64,000 nt of DNA from a bacterium (GCA_003554945.1 PWHN01000050.1:1-64000); one strand, 5' to 3'. Counted from the stretch's first letter, positions 46,727-56,903 are shown. The notes: a model not told the origin generated them from the letters alone. Program-made: numbers and translations.

Positions 46727-46806
46727 CCTCTCCGAAAAGTCCCCTCTCCCCTGGAGGGAGAGGGCTAGGGTGAGGGGGAGGAGATGTTTAACCCTTTTCG
46801 GAGAGG
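46727..46806 (-). repeat. Palindromic element just after rodA, possible terminator
   Basis: Perfect 13-bp inverted repeats CCTCTCCGAAAAG (46727-46739) and CTTTTCGGAGAGG (46794-46806) enclose the same C-run/G-run core found at 17996 and 23865. It begins 6 bases after the rodA stop. No T-run follows, so termination is not certain. Confidence 0.65.
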
Positions 46807-46812
46807 GTTTGA

Positions 46813-48099
46813 TTAGAGGAAGGAGCGACGACGATTTAACTTCACAAACAGACCTACCATTACCCAGTTGACTATGAGAAAGCTTCCGCCGTAACTAACA
46901 AAAGGCAGCGGCAAACCACTAATCGGGGTTAAGCCAATTGCCATACCGATCCCAATTATCAGATGAGCTATCCAGACGATACCGATTCCAGAGAAAAAAT
47001 AAAATATCCACCACTCATCAGCAAGCGCGGCGGCTGAAAATACTCCGTAAATTACCAGTAAGTAACACAGGACTATAAATATCGCAAACAGTGCCCCAAA
47101 TTCCTCCACGCCAACAGAAAAAATAAAATCTGTCCACAGCTCCGGGATAAAACCAAGCTGACTCTGGGTCCCGCTCATATATCCCTGCCCAAACCAGCCG
47201 CCCGACCCTATTGCTATCTGTGACTGAATTAAACTGTATCCTCCTTCTCGTGAGACAGCAAAAGGATTGAAAAATGATTCCAACCTTTCACGTTGATAGG
47301 GAGCCAGCGACGGGATGAGCATCGTTCCTATGATTATCCCCGTGAGCAGCAAACAGATGTAGCCTGCAAAGTTAACGTTGCGTCGCTTAAAATAGGGAAT
47401 CACAACCGTAACCAGTAATAAGACGCCCAGGGTGAACCAGAATACAAGTCCAATTTGTGCAGGCAGCTCTACAACAGCCTGCACAATACGCTCTGTATTT
47501 CCCTCAAACGGCGCCAAAACCAGAGATCCTCCAATCGCTCCACCAGTTCCTAAGACTACCAGCGCTATCCCTTCCTGCCACCAGCCACTAATAAAAAACC
47601 AGCCACAGACTATAGCCAGAAAAACAAGCACCGTCCCCAGGTTTGGCTGCAGGAAAATCAAAACCACAGGCACTGCCGCCACCGCCAGAATATAGAATAT
47701 CCCCCGGAAACGGCTAAGCTGTTGTGCTTCTATCTTTTCAGATATACCGGCCAGAGTTAAGAGCAAAAATAGTTTCATCACCTCGGAAGTCTGCAGGTTG
47801 AAACGCCACAGACTAAGCCAGCGCTGTCCCCCCCGGGCATCGACTCCGAAAAACAGCGTAAGTACAAGCAGAGCAACTCCAAAAAAATACAATAACCACC
47901 TGTAGCGATAAAATCCCGATGCGACCGTCCAATTAATAACAAGAGCAAGGCTAAGACCGGTCAAAAACCAGGACGCCTGCTTAAACGCCAACTCAAATCC
48001 AAAAACTCTATGGCTGGCACTATAAATTAACGCTATTCCCACCAGGGAGAGAACTATCGCAATAGAAAAGACAATAACATTAGAAGCACGCCGTCTCAC
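46813..48099 (-). CDS. rodA: RodA, SEDS-family peptidoglycan glycosyltransferase
   Basis: 428 residues with about ten membrane helices. LQPNLGTVLVFL and the C-terminal GLPLPFVSYGGS are SEDS signatures. RodA polymerises glycan strands for cell elongation with its partner PBP2, whose gene is next upstream, 3 bases away. Last gene of the TPR-mreB-mreC-mreD-mrdA-rodA operon. Confidence 0.94.
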   Translation of the reverse strand: MRRRASNVIVFSIAIVLSLVGIALIYSASHRVFGFELAFKQASWFLTGLSLALVINWTVASGFYRYRWLLYFFGVALLVLTLFFGVDARGGQRWLSLWRFNLQTSEVMKLFLLLTLAGISEKIEAQQLSRFRGIFYILAVAAVPVVLIFLQPNLGTVLVFLAIVCGWFFISGWWQEGIALVVLGTGGAIGGSLVLAPFEGNTERIVQAVVELPAQIGLVFWFTLGVLLLVTVVIPYFKRRNVNFAGYICLLLTGIIIGTMLIPSLAPYQRERLESFFNPFAVSREGGYSLIQSQIAIGSGGWFGQGYMSGTQSQLGFIPELWTDFIFSVGVEEFGALFAIFIVLCYLLVIYGVFSAAALADEWWIFYFFSGIGIVWIAHLIIGIGMAIGLTPISGLPLPFVSYGGSFLIVNWVMVGLFVKLNRRRSFL

Positions 48100-48102
48100 T
48101 TT

Positions 48103-49872
48103 TTAATTCTCCTCCGTAAAGTAACCCAATTTTTCCATCTTCAAGTATACGTCCCGCGCCTGTGGCGCGGCTGTCTGCCCGGCACTCCCCGCCTCGGATA
48201 AAAAAACAATAACAACGTATTCAGGACTACTGGCCGGCGCGACCGAAACAAACCAGGCGTCGGCGCTCGGAGTATCAACATCATCGTCAAGCCTGACCTT
48301 TTGCACTGTTCCCGTCTTCCCGGCCACCTCGGTATCAATCGGTTGATAGTCTTCGGTATGCCGGGCCCAGTAGCCGGTTCCCGATGAAGTCACTTCACCC
48401 ATTGTGGTCAATAACCGCTCCCTGTTTTCTGCAGACGGAAAATCTGTCTCCTCGTTTTCTACCTCGCCAACCAGCCGCGGCACAATATGACGTCCCGTTA
48501 CCAGGCGTCCTAAAATTTGGGCCTGCTTGATCGGGGAAATTAATGTATAACCCTGGCCAATCACGGTATTTAACAGCTCACCATCCGTCCATGGTAATCC
48601 ATACCGTTCGGACAGCAGAGTCGGAGTTGAAAGTTGCGCTGGTCTCTCCCCGGGAATATCAATACCGGCACGACCACTGTAATTTAAATCATCTCCAATT
48701 TCAGCTATTTTATCGATCTGTAGCTCCTTGGCCAGGTTGTAAAAGTAAACGTTGCAGGAGTGAACCAGGGCCCGGTGCAGATTAAGTCGCCCGTGACCCT
48801 CTTCCCGCCAGCAGCCAAATTCTTCGCGTCCAAGCTCATAATAGCCCGGACAGCCAAAAATAGTGGCGGGATCAAAATTATTTTCAAGAGCCGCCATGTA
48901 AGGAATAATTTTGAACGAAGAAGCTGGTGGATAACGACTGTGAACCGCCCGATTAACGAGCGGGTCGTCTTCCTCCAGGAATAACTGCCTGATTTCCTCG
49001 CGATTACCGCGAACAAATTTGTTTGGATCATAAGCGGGCTGAACAAATAAAGAGCGTACCCGACCCGAAGGGATTTCCATTACTACCACGGCCCCCTCGG
49101 AATCCGAATCAAAAGTCGCCTTTACTTCTTTTTGCAGCTCCAGATCCAGATTTAACTGCAGATCGTTCCCTGCCTGTGGAGCAATTGGCGAGGGTGAGTC
49201 AAGAGTTCGTATGTATTCCCCGGTAGCGGTTGTCTCTATCCAGCGAAGACCGTCTTCACCGCGCAAATATCTGTCATAAGAGCTTTCGACTCCGCGCTTC
49301 CCGACAATATCACCCTGAGCCAGCCCCTCACCACGCCGGCGGACCAGTTCCTGGCGTCCAATTTCTCCGGTATAGCCCACCACCGGACCGACAACCTCAC
49401 CGTAATCATAAACGCGGCGGGGAAATACATTAATTTTCAAACCCGGGAATTGGGCCGATTTTTCTTCAAATCTTATCTTCTGCTGATCCGATAGATCACG
49501 AAGAATAAAACGGCGCTCAGGATCCGCAAGACGACCGGACAGCTTATTTGCATCCACCTCCAGGAGATCGGCCAGCCGCTGCACACCCACCATGTCCGGT
49601 CCTTCTTTTCCCGGTTCTCTAACCAGTTGAAAAACCGGCTGGTCGGCGGCAAGCACACGGCCTGCTCTGTCCACAATTTTCCCCCGGGAGGCGGGAATGC
49701 TCTCATGTCGTATCCTGTTAACTGCACTCAGTCGCTCAAACTCTTGCCCGAGTTCAAGCTGTAAATAGAACATCCGCCCCAGCACCAGCAAAAGAAAAAG
49801 CAGAAGCAGAAGAAAGAGGGGGGATAAACGGCGGGTAAGTTTAAAGCGGTCTTTTTCAGGTATTAATTCCAT
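48103..49872 (-). CDS. mrdA: Penicillin-binding protein 2 (MrdA)
   Basis: 589 residues, class B PBP. One N-terminal membrane helix (FLLLLLFLLLVLGRMFYLQL, about 21-40), a dimerisation domain, then the transpeptidase domain with SSFK (active serine), SCN and KTG (GKTGTVQK). It cross-links peptidoglycan in the periplasm during elongation with RodA. Position between mreD and rodA matches typical elongasome operons. Confidence 0.94.
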   Translation of the reverse strand: MELIPEKDRFKLTRRLSPLFLLLLLFLLLVLGRMFYLQLELGQEFERLSAVNRIRHESIPASRGKIVDRAGRVLAADQPVFQLVREPGKEGPDMVGVQRLADLLEVDANKLSGRLADPERRFILRDLSDQQKIRFEEKSAQFPGLKINVFPRRVYDYGEVVGPVVGYTGEIGRQELVRRRGEGLAQGDIVGKRGVESSYDRYLRGEDGLRWIETTATGEYIRTLDSPSPIAPQAGNDLQLNLDLELQKEVKATFDSDSEGAVVVMEIPSGRVRSLFVQPAYDPNKFVRGNREEIRQLFLEEDDPLVNRAVHSRYPPASSFKIIPYMAALENNFDPATIFGCPGYYELGREEFGCWREEGHGRLNLHRALVHSCNVYFYNLAKELQIDKIAEIGDDLNYSGRAGIDIPGERPAQLSTPTLLSERYGLPWTDGELLNTVIGQGYTLISPIKQAQILGRLVTGRHIVPRLVGEVENEETDFPSAENRERLLTTMGEVTSSGTGYWARHTEDYQPIDTEVAGKTGTVQKVRLDDDVDTPSADAWFVSVAPASSPEYVVIVFLSEAGSAGQTAAPQARDVYLKMEKLGYFTEEN

Positions 49873-49898
49873 CGAATACTCCCCCCAAAAAATTCAGA

Positions 49899-50363
49899 CT
49901 AAAACATTTTTCTACGAACATTGTATGCTCTCATAACTCCCGGCTGCATCCAGGCAAAAAAGAACCCCAGAAACACTGTTATCAGCCAGGGTAATACGGC
50001 CGGTAGTGGCGGTCCCTCGAAAAACAAATAACTCAACAAACCACGGCTAATCAAAATAGCAGCAACCACCAGTAAAAACCCCATAGCTCGGGCCAGCGGC
50101 TGACGCCAGTCGACTGATTTTTCTATGACGGTCAGACCAAAAACTCCGAGACCAAGTCCAAATAAAATTGTCCCCGGCAATAAACCGTGCATCTGTTCCA
50201 GTAAAGCTCCGGCTAAAAATGCCCCGGCGAGTACTACAGGTAAGCTTCGGCCACTCACGTAATACCGCAGGGGCAATAATATTAACAGATAACTGCCAAC
50301 TCCAACCACAACCAGCGTTAAATCCAGAATATAAATACCAACGATAAACGCTATTTCAATCAT
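49899..50363 (-). CDS. mreD: MreD, rod-shape membrane protein
   Basis: 154 residues from the ATG at 50363, which overlaps the mreC stop by 8 bases. An in-frame start at 50459 lies inside mreC and would add 32 non-membrane residues, so it is rejected. Five hydrophobic segments and the run GAFLAGALLEQMHGLLPGT fit MreD. A weakly conserved family; the call rests also on gene order. Confidence 0.85.
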   Translation of the reverse strand: MIEIAFIVGIYILDLTLVVVGVGSYLLILLPLRYYVSGRSLPVVLAGAFLAGALLEQMHGLLPGTILFGLGLGVFGLTVIEKSVDWRQPLARAMGFLLVVAAILISRGLLSYLFFEGPPLPAVLPWLITVFLGFFFAWMQPGVMRAYNVRRKMF

Positions 50364-51174
50364 GACCCACCAGCACCCAGCCAAATGAGGGTAAGTTTTC
50401 CAGGGGCGGTGCCTCAACAAATAAATTTTTACCGGCCCGATCTGCCGCGTCAACTTCAACCACTTCCCTTACTCGCCCTACCAATACGTCCGGCGGCGCA
50501 ATTAAACTCGCTTGCGCTGAATATACACGGGCCCCCGGTTCAACCTCCAGCACTTCTGGAAATTCTTCCACTACCATATCTCCCGAACCGCTGCCCTTGA
50601 GTACAAACTGCCTGTCCGGTATCCCCTCTATCTTCACACCGACGGTAAATCTTGGATCTCCGGATATTACGGCCAGACTATGGTCGGCGTAGACTCGTTT
50701 AAGCTTACCCCGCAATAGCCAATTATTATCGCTACCAACCTCCAGCAGGGGTTGTCCCTCACGCAAACCCTGGCGGTAGCCCTTGTTCAGGTAAGTAGTC
50801 CGCTCCAGCAGAGATAGGTTTTGACTGACCGACTCAACGGCCACGGGAAAACCGGACGGAACCGGAGGTAGCTCCAACTGGCGTCTTAATTGACGGCTGT
50901 CTTCACGATATACTGTTAATTCTTCCACACTCCGGGCCAATTGTTCACGCTCGCCCCGTAAATCCTGCAGTTCGCTCATCAGCCGACCACGTGAACGTAG
51001 CGCATCCACTGCTGTGCCCACAGTTTGACCCAGCACCCGGTAGCCTCCTGCTACTATACGAAAACCCGGTTGATAAAATAAGTAGGGGTTAAAATCATAG
51101 ACCAATGCTCCGGTTAGCAACAAACAGGTGAGCAAAAAATAAATGCCAAAGGCAAACCAACCCTTATAAATCAC
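50356..51174 (-). CDS. mreC: MreC, rod-shape scaffold protein
   Basis: 272 residues. An N-terminal membrane helix (about 7-27), a coiled coil (about 60-100) and the beta-rich periplasmic domain with GLREGQPLLEV and GDPRFTVGVKIE. It links cytoplasmic MreB to PBP2 and RodA. Located between mreB and mreD. Confidence 0.92.
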   Translation of the reverse strand: MIYKGWFAFGIYFLLTCLLLTGALVYDFNPYLFYQPGFRIVAGGYRVLGQTVGTAVDALRSRGRLMSELQDLRGEREQLARSVEELTVYREDSRQLRRQLELPPVPSGFPVAVESVSQNLSLLERTTYLNKGYRQGLREGQPLLEVGSDNNWLLRGKLKRVYADHSLAVISGDPRFTVGVKIEGIPDRQFVLKGSGSGDMVVEEFPEVLEVEPGARVYSAQASLIAPPDVLVGRVREVVEVDAADRAGKNLFVEAPPLENLPSFGWVLVGHD

Positions 51175-51201
51175 TTTATAACGCTCCCGCGGCGGCGTGC
51201 T

Positions 51202-52251
51202 TTAAATATCTCCGGCTGAATGTTCGTTTTCTTTTAACTGCTGTAAATATTTTCCAGATCCACGAACAACACTGGTCAGTGGTTCTTCTGAAATAGTTAC
51301 CGGTAGAGAGGTGTGTTCGGACAGCAACTGGTCCATACCTTTCAGCATCGCGCCTCCACCCGTCAATACTATCCCCCTGTCCGTTATGTCGGCGGAGAGT
51401 TCCGGAGGAGTCTCCTCCAGCGTTGTTTTGACACTTTCAACTATGGTTTCAATTGGTTCGGCCAGAGCCTCACGTATCTCCTCCCCGGTAACCGAGAGAG
51501 TCTTGGGCAGCCCGGTAGTTAAATCTCGCCCTTTAATTTCATAGGTTGCTTTATCATACTCCTCGCCCGGGTAGGCCGAGCCAATTTCCATTTTAACCTC
51601 TTCCGCCGTCCGTTCACCCACCATCAGACTGTATGTTCGACGCAGGTAGCTCGCGATTGACTTGTCCATTTCGTCTCCACCGACTCGCACGGAGCGGGCC
51701 ACAACTAAACCACCCATAGAAATTACAGATACTTCCGTTGTTCCGCCGCCAATATCAATAACCATGTTGCCGGCGGGCTCATATACAGGCATCCCCGCCC
51801 CTATAGCTGCCGCCAGCGGCTCCTCAATTATATGAATTTCTCGACAGCCGGCATGTTCGGCCGATTCAGTTACCGCTCGCTTTTCCACCTCGGTCACTCC
51901 GTATGGAACACCAATCACCATACGCGGACTGACAAATTTTCTTCGATTGTGAACCTTGTCAATAAAGTAGCGTATCATCTTTTCGGTGACGTCAAAATCA
52001 GCTATAACACCGTCTCTCATCGGTCGGACGGCTCTTATTTTGGCCGGCGTACGACCAACCATATTCTTGGCTTTTTCGCCCACCGCCAGTACACGGTCGG
52101 CCTCATCGTCCAGAGCCACTATGGAAGGCTCGCTTAATACCACCCCGCGTCCCTTTACGTATACAAGTGTGTTTGCCGTCCCCAGGTCAATACCCATGTC
52201 GTTTGAAAAAAGACTGTAAATGTAATCAATTGGTTGAAACAACAAAATCAA
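51202..52251 (-). CDS. mreB: MreB, actin-like rod-shape protein
   Basis: 349 residues. [35 protein letters not shown] and [13 protein letters not shown] are the actin-fold phosphate and nucleotide motifs. It forms membrane filaments that guide wall synthesis. The cells are therefore probably rods. It follows the TPR-protein gene by 6 bases. Confidence 0.96.
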   Translation of the reverse strand: MILLFQPIDYIYSLFSNDMGIDLGTANTLVYVKGRGVVLSEPSIVALDDEADRVLAVGEKAKNMVGRTPAKIRAVRPMRDGVIADFDVTEKMIRYFIDKVHNRRKFVSPRMVIGVPYGVTEVEKRAVTESAEHAGCREIHIIEEPLAAAIGAGMPVYEPAGNMVIDIGGGTTEVSVISMGGLVVARSVRVGGDEMDKSIASYLRRTYSLMVGERTAEEVKMEIGSAYPGEEYDKATYEIKGRDLTTGLPKTLSVTGEEIREALAEPIETIVESVKTTLEETPPELSADITDRGIVLTGGGAMLKGMDQLLSEHTSLPVTISEEPLTSVVRGSGKYLQQLKENEHSAGDI

Positions 52252-52257
52252 CTCCTC

Positions 52258-53196
52258 TTATAAATTCTCAAGTAATTCTCTCGCCCGCTCGGGCGCTCCA
52301 TCGCTGGCTGTAACAGCCTGCAGCATTTGCCGCGCTTCGTTCACACGCTCCTCCTCAAGTAGTACTTCGGCACAAAGTGTCTGAATTTTGAGGTTCTCCT
52401 GGAGCTCACTACTTGCCTGCAAAACCGCCCGCGCCTCCGCCGGTTGAGCTAAATCCAAACTCACCCGGGCCAGGGCCAAGCGATACTGCGTGGTTAACTC
52501 CAATTCGTTGGGCTCCTGTTCTTGCAAAAGATTTAATCCTCTTTCCAATTCTTCTTGCGCCGCACGCAAATGGTTTTCCTTGCCAGTTGCCTTTAAACTC
52601 CAGGCCCGGTTAAATATAAGAACCGGATCACTAATTCGCTGGCCCAACGCTTCATAAAATTGCAGCGCCTCTTCAAATCTTCCCAACCCATAGTTTACGT
52701 TGGCCAGTAATGTTATTAATTCCTCGGATCGTTCACCCTCTTGATGGGCTCGTAACCCATATTCTCGCCCCCGGTGCAAATAACGGTCACCGAGATGATA
52801 ATAAAGATAAGCGATGTTAAAGTAATCGCGGGGCTGCAATTGCCACTCGTCTCTGGCACTTAAACGACGATAAAGCGATAGTCCTTTTTTCACCGTTTCC
52901 TCTACATCATCCTGTTCTGCACCGGATTGAAGTTCTTTGCGTACAATTTTATAATGATGGCGTGCCGCCTGTAGAATTAAACTACCGTCGTAAGGAGACT
53001 CGCGCAGACGCTGGTGGTATTCTTCAAGTACTTCAGCATTCACATAGCTGTAAGCACCACGCCAGTAAACATGGTAGCTATAACCAAAAAACAAAATTGC
53101 CAGCGTTAACAAACATAGCGTCGGTAACGGTTTCTTTACTAAGGATACCGTTCTTCTAATAAACGGAGTTAACCGGCGACGCATCCTTTCGATCAT
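52258..53196 (-). CDS. Membrane-anchored TPR-repeat protein
   Basis: 312 residues. A hydrophobic segment near residues 27-46 (TLCLLTLAILFFGYSYHVYW) anchors it, and the rest is made of helical TPR-like repeats (about 90-310). I do not know a named family. As first gene of the mreBCD-mrdA-rodA operon it may be a scaffold in the wall-synthesis complex; that is inference from context. The ATG at 53196 follows AAGGATGG. Confidence 0.75.
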   Translation of the reverse strand: MIERMRRRLTPFIRRTVSLVKKPLPTLCLLTLAILFFGYSYHVYWRGAYSYVNAEVLEEYHQRLRESPYDGSLILQAARHHYKIVRKELQSGAEQDDVEETVKKGLSLYRRLSARDEWQLQPRDYFNIAYLYYHLGDRYLHRGREYGLRAHQEGERSEELITLLANVNYGLGRFEEALQFYEALGQRISDPVLIFNRAWSLKATGKENHLRAAQEELERGLNLLQEQEPNELELTTQYRLALARVSLDLAQPAEARAVLQASSELQENLKIQTLCAEVLLEEERVNEARQMLQAVTASDGAPERARELLENL

Positions 53197-53537
53197 TTGG
53201 TCAATCCATCCTTAATCTGAGTTAATCCTACTGTTTCACGCTTAAAAACTACTTCAAACTTAACCCCACATTCTAACGCCGCATCGAACATTCATATTTC
53301 GGGCTCCCCCAACCTTACACGGGAAAAGAACCAAACCAGGGAAAGAGTCTTTCCTTTTCCACTCGAGAGGAGATGAAATTTAGGAACTCCTTCGGCGGGT
53401 TCTGTAAAATATGCTATGACTGTAGCATTTTCGGGTTAATTTAGATAAAATTAGATTGTGAGATTTGACAATTATATCTGCTACAATTGTCGCTATTTTA
53501 AAATTCCAATTAAATTATACCTGAGGTGGAGAAAAAA
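53197..53537. other. Divergent control region between the mre operon and the PpiD-like gene
   Basis: No gene seen. It holds a GACAATT (53467-53473)/AATTGTC (53485-53491) inverted repeat overlapping an extended -10 (TGCTACAAT, 53479-53487) that may drive the plus-strand gene, and small hairpins GGAAAGA-TCTTTCC near 53345 and ATGCTA-TAGCAT near 53413. Confidence 0.4.
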
Positions 53538-55130
53538 ATGAACTGGTTACGTGACCACATGAAAAAAATTATTTGGATAATAGTAATTGCGTTTATACTT
53601 ACGATCTTTGCCGGCTGGGGAATGGGCGGGTTGGATCGCCGGCAACCGGAACGCGATCTGGCCGTTGTAGACGGAGAAACGATCTCCATGACCCGCTACC
53701 GGGAAATTGTTGCTCAAGTGCGCGAGGAATTCAGGGAGCGGTTAGACGCGCCGCTGGACGAGGAAACGAATCAAAAAATTGAGGAAGAAGCTTTCCGGCG
53801 GGCGGTAAACGAAGTTCTTCTCCAGCGGCTTGCCGAAGAGGAGGGGGCGCGAGCCACAGACGAAGAAATCCGACAGTTTGTCGCAGCTCAGTTCCGTGAC
53901 GAGGCCGGTCAGATAGATTATCACGAATTTCAGCAATTTCTTCAGCACATTTCACCGGCCAGACGACGGGAAATTGAGGACGATGAACGCACACGAATTG
54001 AAACCATGCGCATTTATAACTGGCTTGAAAACCAGCTCTTCATACCAGAACAGGAGATCGAGCTGGGGCTTGCAAGCGGCCTGCGAGAATTAAATCTCTA
54101 CGGCCTGTTCATTGACCCTGGCAGCTTTTTAGAGGACGAAGCCATCCAGACTTATTACGAGGAAAATGAAGAAGACTTTCTCGCCCCTCCAAGCGCTCAT
54201 CTCCGTCAGCTCAAATTAAGAGGAGACAAAGAACCAGAAGATCCTGAAACGGATAGGCTGGATGAAATTGGCGAGTTACGCGAACAGATTGAAAGACAAT
54301 TCAGAGCCGGTATTGATTTTTCGGAACTGGCCCGGCGATATTCAGAGGATACTGAAACAGTAGACGCCGGCGGGGACGTCGGCTGGATTGAGCCGGACGC
54401 TTTGCCCGATCAACTATCGCGGGCTGCTTTCGATCTTGAAGCCGGGGAAATGAGCGATATGATTGTTTCCGATGACAACTATTACTTCCTTTATCTTGAG
54501 GAACCGGTTGAACAGGAAGTGAAGCCGCTATCGGAGGTGGAAGCTGAGATAATACAGGAGCTGCTTACTACCGAGCACTGGCAGAAAGCCCGCGAAGAAG
54601 CTCAGGAATTGTTTGAACAGATTACTGCAGAAGATGATGCGCTGGCTGAATTGCAGCGCCTGGCCGAGCGATCTCATGGTTTTACTTCTACCACGGGGGG
54701 GCATTACGACTGGGTTCCAGTTCGTTTTCTCCCGGGCTATCTTGACGAACAGCTCCGGCAAAACTGGAGTGGTGAGTTAACATCCAGCCCCGATGATAAT
54801 CGTATCCTCAACACGGTTACCAATACCATGTTAGATCTAATTGTAGAAGAGAAAAGCGTTGCAGAACCAGTTGAAACTGACTATGGCCTGCTCATTCTCG
54901 GTGCACAGGAACACCGTCCCGGGCAGCCGGAAGAACTCACCGCTGAAGAAGAAGAGACATTCAAAAACTACATCCGGGGAGAAAAAATTAACCACTACGT
55001 AGAGGGCTGGCTGCGGTGGAAGCGGCTCAGCGCCGAAGTCGAACTTGAAGTGGATGAGGATAGAATTGGAGGACGTTCTGCAGAAGAGGTGCTGGGAGAT
55101 ATACTCGAATTTGAGTTAGAAACTATCTAA
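53538..55130 (+). CDS. PpiD/SurA-type periplasmic chaperone with PpiC domain
   Basis: 530 residues from the ATG at 53538, 6 bases after GAGGTGGAG; a GTG at 53526 lies in that site. One N-terminal membrane helix (KIIWIIVIAFILTIFAG) anchors it, then a SurA-like chaperone domain (VVDGETISMTRYREIV), and a parvulin PpiC domain with FSELARRYSED, GGDVGWIEPDALP and FDLEAGEMSD. It likely folds outer-membrane proteins such as LptD in the periplasm. Its stop overlaps that of the convergent 3D-protein gene. Confidence 0.88.
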   Translation: MNWLRDHMKKIIWIIVIAFILTIFAGWGMGGLDRRQPERDLAVVDGETISMTRYREIVAQVREEFRERLDAPLDEETNQKIEEEAFRRAVNEVLLQRLAEEEGARATDEEIRQFVAAQFRDEAGQIDYHEFQQFLQHISPARRREIEDDERTRIETMRIYNWLENQLFIPEQEIELGLASGLRELNLYGLFIDPGSFLEDEAIQTYYEENEEDFLAPPSAHLRQLKLRGDKEPEDPETDRLDEIGELREQIERQFRAGIDFSELARRYSEDTETVDAGGDVGWIEPDALPDQLSRAAFDLEAGEMSDMIVSDDNYYFLYLEEPVEQEVKPLSEVEAEIIQELLTTEHWQKAREEAQELFEQITAEDDALAELQRLAERSHGFTSTTGGHYDWVPVRFLPGYLDEQLRQNWSGELTSSPDDNRILNTVTNTMLDLIVEEKSVAEPVETDYGLLILGAQEHRPGQPEELTAEEEETFKNYIRGEKINHYVEGWLRWKRLSAEVELEVDEDRIGGRSAEEVLGDILEFELETI

Positions 55131-55861
55131 CCTAATATGTGAACCTCTCTTACCTGGCGGCCAAATAACAGCGCGTCTTCGCGAGAGTTATAGAGCAAAT
55201 CAACTCTGTTGCCCTTGATTGCTCCCCCTACATCTGCCGCGATTCCATAACCGTATCCCTCGACATAAAGCAGAGTCCCAAGCGGAATAACACGCGGGTC
55301 AACAGCAATTAATCCGTATTCCGCGGGAAGACCAACGGCGGAATAACCGTCCGTGTAAGGAGCGGTGTCCAAAAAGTGGGGCGAATAAGCCGTAGCCACC
55401 ATTGTCATCGACCCCTTCTCCAGCACTTCTTCCAACCGCTTGTTTCGAAACTGCGCATTTCCTCTAAGAATCACGCGTGGACTACCGTCTTCACCTGATC
55501 TCCCCCCCTGGATAACAAGTTCTCGCCCCGCGGGCAGCGCTGTGGAGTTTATTTTTCTTTTTTCTACTTCTTGCTCCCAGCGGCTCGCGGCAGACTCGCC
55601 TTCACCGTTGCGTAGAAATATGTTCATTCCTTTTATAAAGTCTGAATTTGGTGATGGAAAGAGCGAATCGTATGAATCAGGATCTATTTCGTTGTCACGC
55701 AGGGCTTCTTCAACCGTTTCAGCACGCGAGTATATTTCAACCTGTTCACCGTTGGTATGCAGGGTAGCTGTTACCCCCTCGGGTTTTTCAGCCTCCAGCA
55801 ACATTGGTAAAGTGACCATAAACATCAATATTAGCAAACCGGTTAATCTAACAGTTTTCAT
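55127..55861 (-). CDS. DUF348 and 3D-domain cell-wall protein (YabE-like)
   Basis: 244 residues. A signal peptide (about 1-24), one DUF348 repeat (EIYSRAETVEEALRDNEI) and a C-terminal 3D domain, named for its aspartates, in ATAYSP, GLIAVDPRVIPLGTLLYVEG and AADVGGAIKGNRVDL. The 3D fold is like MltA lytic transglycosylases, so it probably cuts peptidoglycan. The architecture resembles Firmicutes YabE without the G5 domain. Secreted or periplasmic. Confidence 0.88.
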   Translation of the reverse strand: MKTVRLTGLLILMFMVTLPMLLEAEKPEGVTATLHTNGEQVEIYSRAETVEEALRDNEIDPDSYDSLFPSPNSDFIKGMNIFLRNGEGESAASRWEQEVEKRKINSTALPAGRELVIQGGRSGEDGSPRVILRGNAQFRNKRLEEVLEKGSMTMVATAYSPHFLDTAPYTDGYSAVGLPAEYGLIAVDPRVIPLGTLLYVEGYGYGIAADVGGAIKGNRVDLLYNSREDALLFGRQVREVHILG

Positions 55862-56259
55862 ACTTCTCGCCCCTTTTTCAAAAAATTAGCCCGTTCTATT
55901 CAGGAACTTCAAATGAATAGACCGCCTGAAGATCCGCCCATTCTCGGCAAAATACCCTGTGGGAAAAGATGATATTCCCTGGCCTATTTGGTGGGTGCGT
56001 CTGCTGGGTCATCTCTTTCTGACGCCGTAAAAATATACCACATCTTCAGCCTCAGGTCAATTTTTTTTTAACAGCTCTCAGAGCCTAACCTGAATAATTC
56101 ACAAAAAAATGAAGAAAACCCTTAATTTTTTTCAAAATTATGTTCATAATAGTAATGAGTTCACTCTAACCCCCTTCTTTGTCCTTCCTGTAAAAGCAGG
56201 AATCCGTGGGGTAGAGCAGTAATTACCAAACTAAATCACACAAAGGTAGGGATTAACTA
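55862..56259. other. Gene-free stretch between the 3D-protein gene and the DUF47 gene
   Basis: No gene seen. Contains AACCTGAATAATTCAC (56087-56102), matching one arm of the inverted repeat at 4971-4987, and A/T-rich sequence (56100-56160) where the plus-strand promoter is probably located. No confident -35/-10 pair found. Confidence 0.4.
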
Positions 56260-56901
56260 ATGTTTTTTGGTCAAAAAGAATCAGAAGTTAAAGAGTTGCT
56301 TCACAAGCATTTACAGTCGGTTGGTGACTGTCTGGATGTATTTGAGGATATGATGGAGAGCTACCTAAAAGGCAAGAAGGACTTCCGTGACCTCTCTTTC
56401 AAAGTCCACGAAGCCGAGCACGAAGCCGATAACATCAGACGAAAAATTGAGACCCAGATCTACGAGGGCGCTTTCATGCCTGCTTACCGGGGCGACTACA
56501 TAACGCTGGTTGAACACATAGATAAGATCGCTAACCGCGCCGAGACCATCAGCGACTTTGTTGCTCAGCAGAACCCCCTCATCCCCGACGACCTTACCAG
56601 CCGAGTTGAGGCACTTACAAAATCCTCTATAGATTGCATAAACCCTCTGCTTGAAATTATCAAAGTAATGGACCAGAACTGGGAAGAAGCACGCAAAAGA
56701 GCCCAGCAGGTGGAAAATGCCGAGCAAGAGGTGGATCAGATGGAGTGGAAATTAATTCGAGACATTTTTGAACGGGATGATTTAGAACTTGCCGAAAAAA
56801 TGCAGGCTCGTGATTTGATTCACTTGATTGCTTCTATCTCCGACAGGATGGAGACTATCTCCGACAGAATTGACATTATGCTGGCCAAACGAAGCCTCTA
56901 A
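56260..56901 (+). CDS. PhoU-like DUF47 protein
   Basis: 213 residues, all-helical. FKVHEAEHEADNIRRKIE, HIDKIANRAETISDFV and SDRMETISDRIDIML are the DUF47 (PhoU-like, TIGR00153) repeats with metal-binding acidic clusters. It usually lies next to a Pit phosphate permease and controls it, but no permease is nearby. Cytoplasmic. Its stop lies 2 bases from the convergent LptF/G-type gene. Confidence 0.88.
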   Translation: MFFGQKESEVKELLHKHLQSVGDCLDVFEDMMESYLKGKKDFRDLSFKVHEAEHEADNIRRKIETQIYEGAFMPAYRGDYITLVEHIDKIANRAETISDFVAQQNPLIPDDLTSRVEALTKSSIDCINPLLEIIKVMDQNWEEARKRAQQVENAEQEVDQMEWKLIRDIFERDDLELAEKMQARDLIHLIASISDRMETISDRIDIMLAKRSL

Positions 56902-56903
56902 CC

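Noticed and set aside
49899-50459. 186-residue version of mreD
   Set aside because: The extra 32 codons overlap mreC; the ATG at 50363 gives the normal hydrophobic N-terminus and an 8-base overlap.
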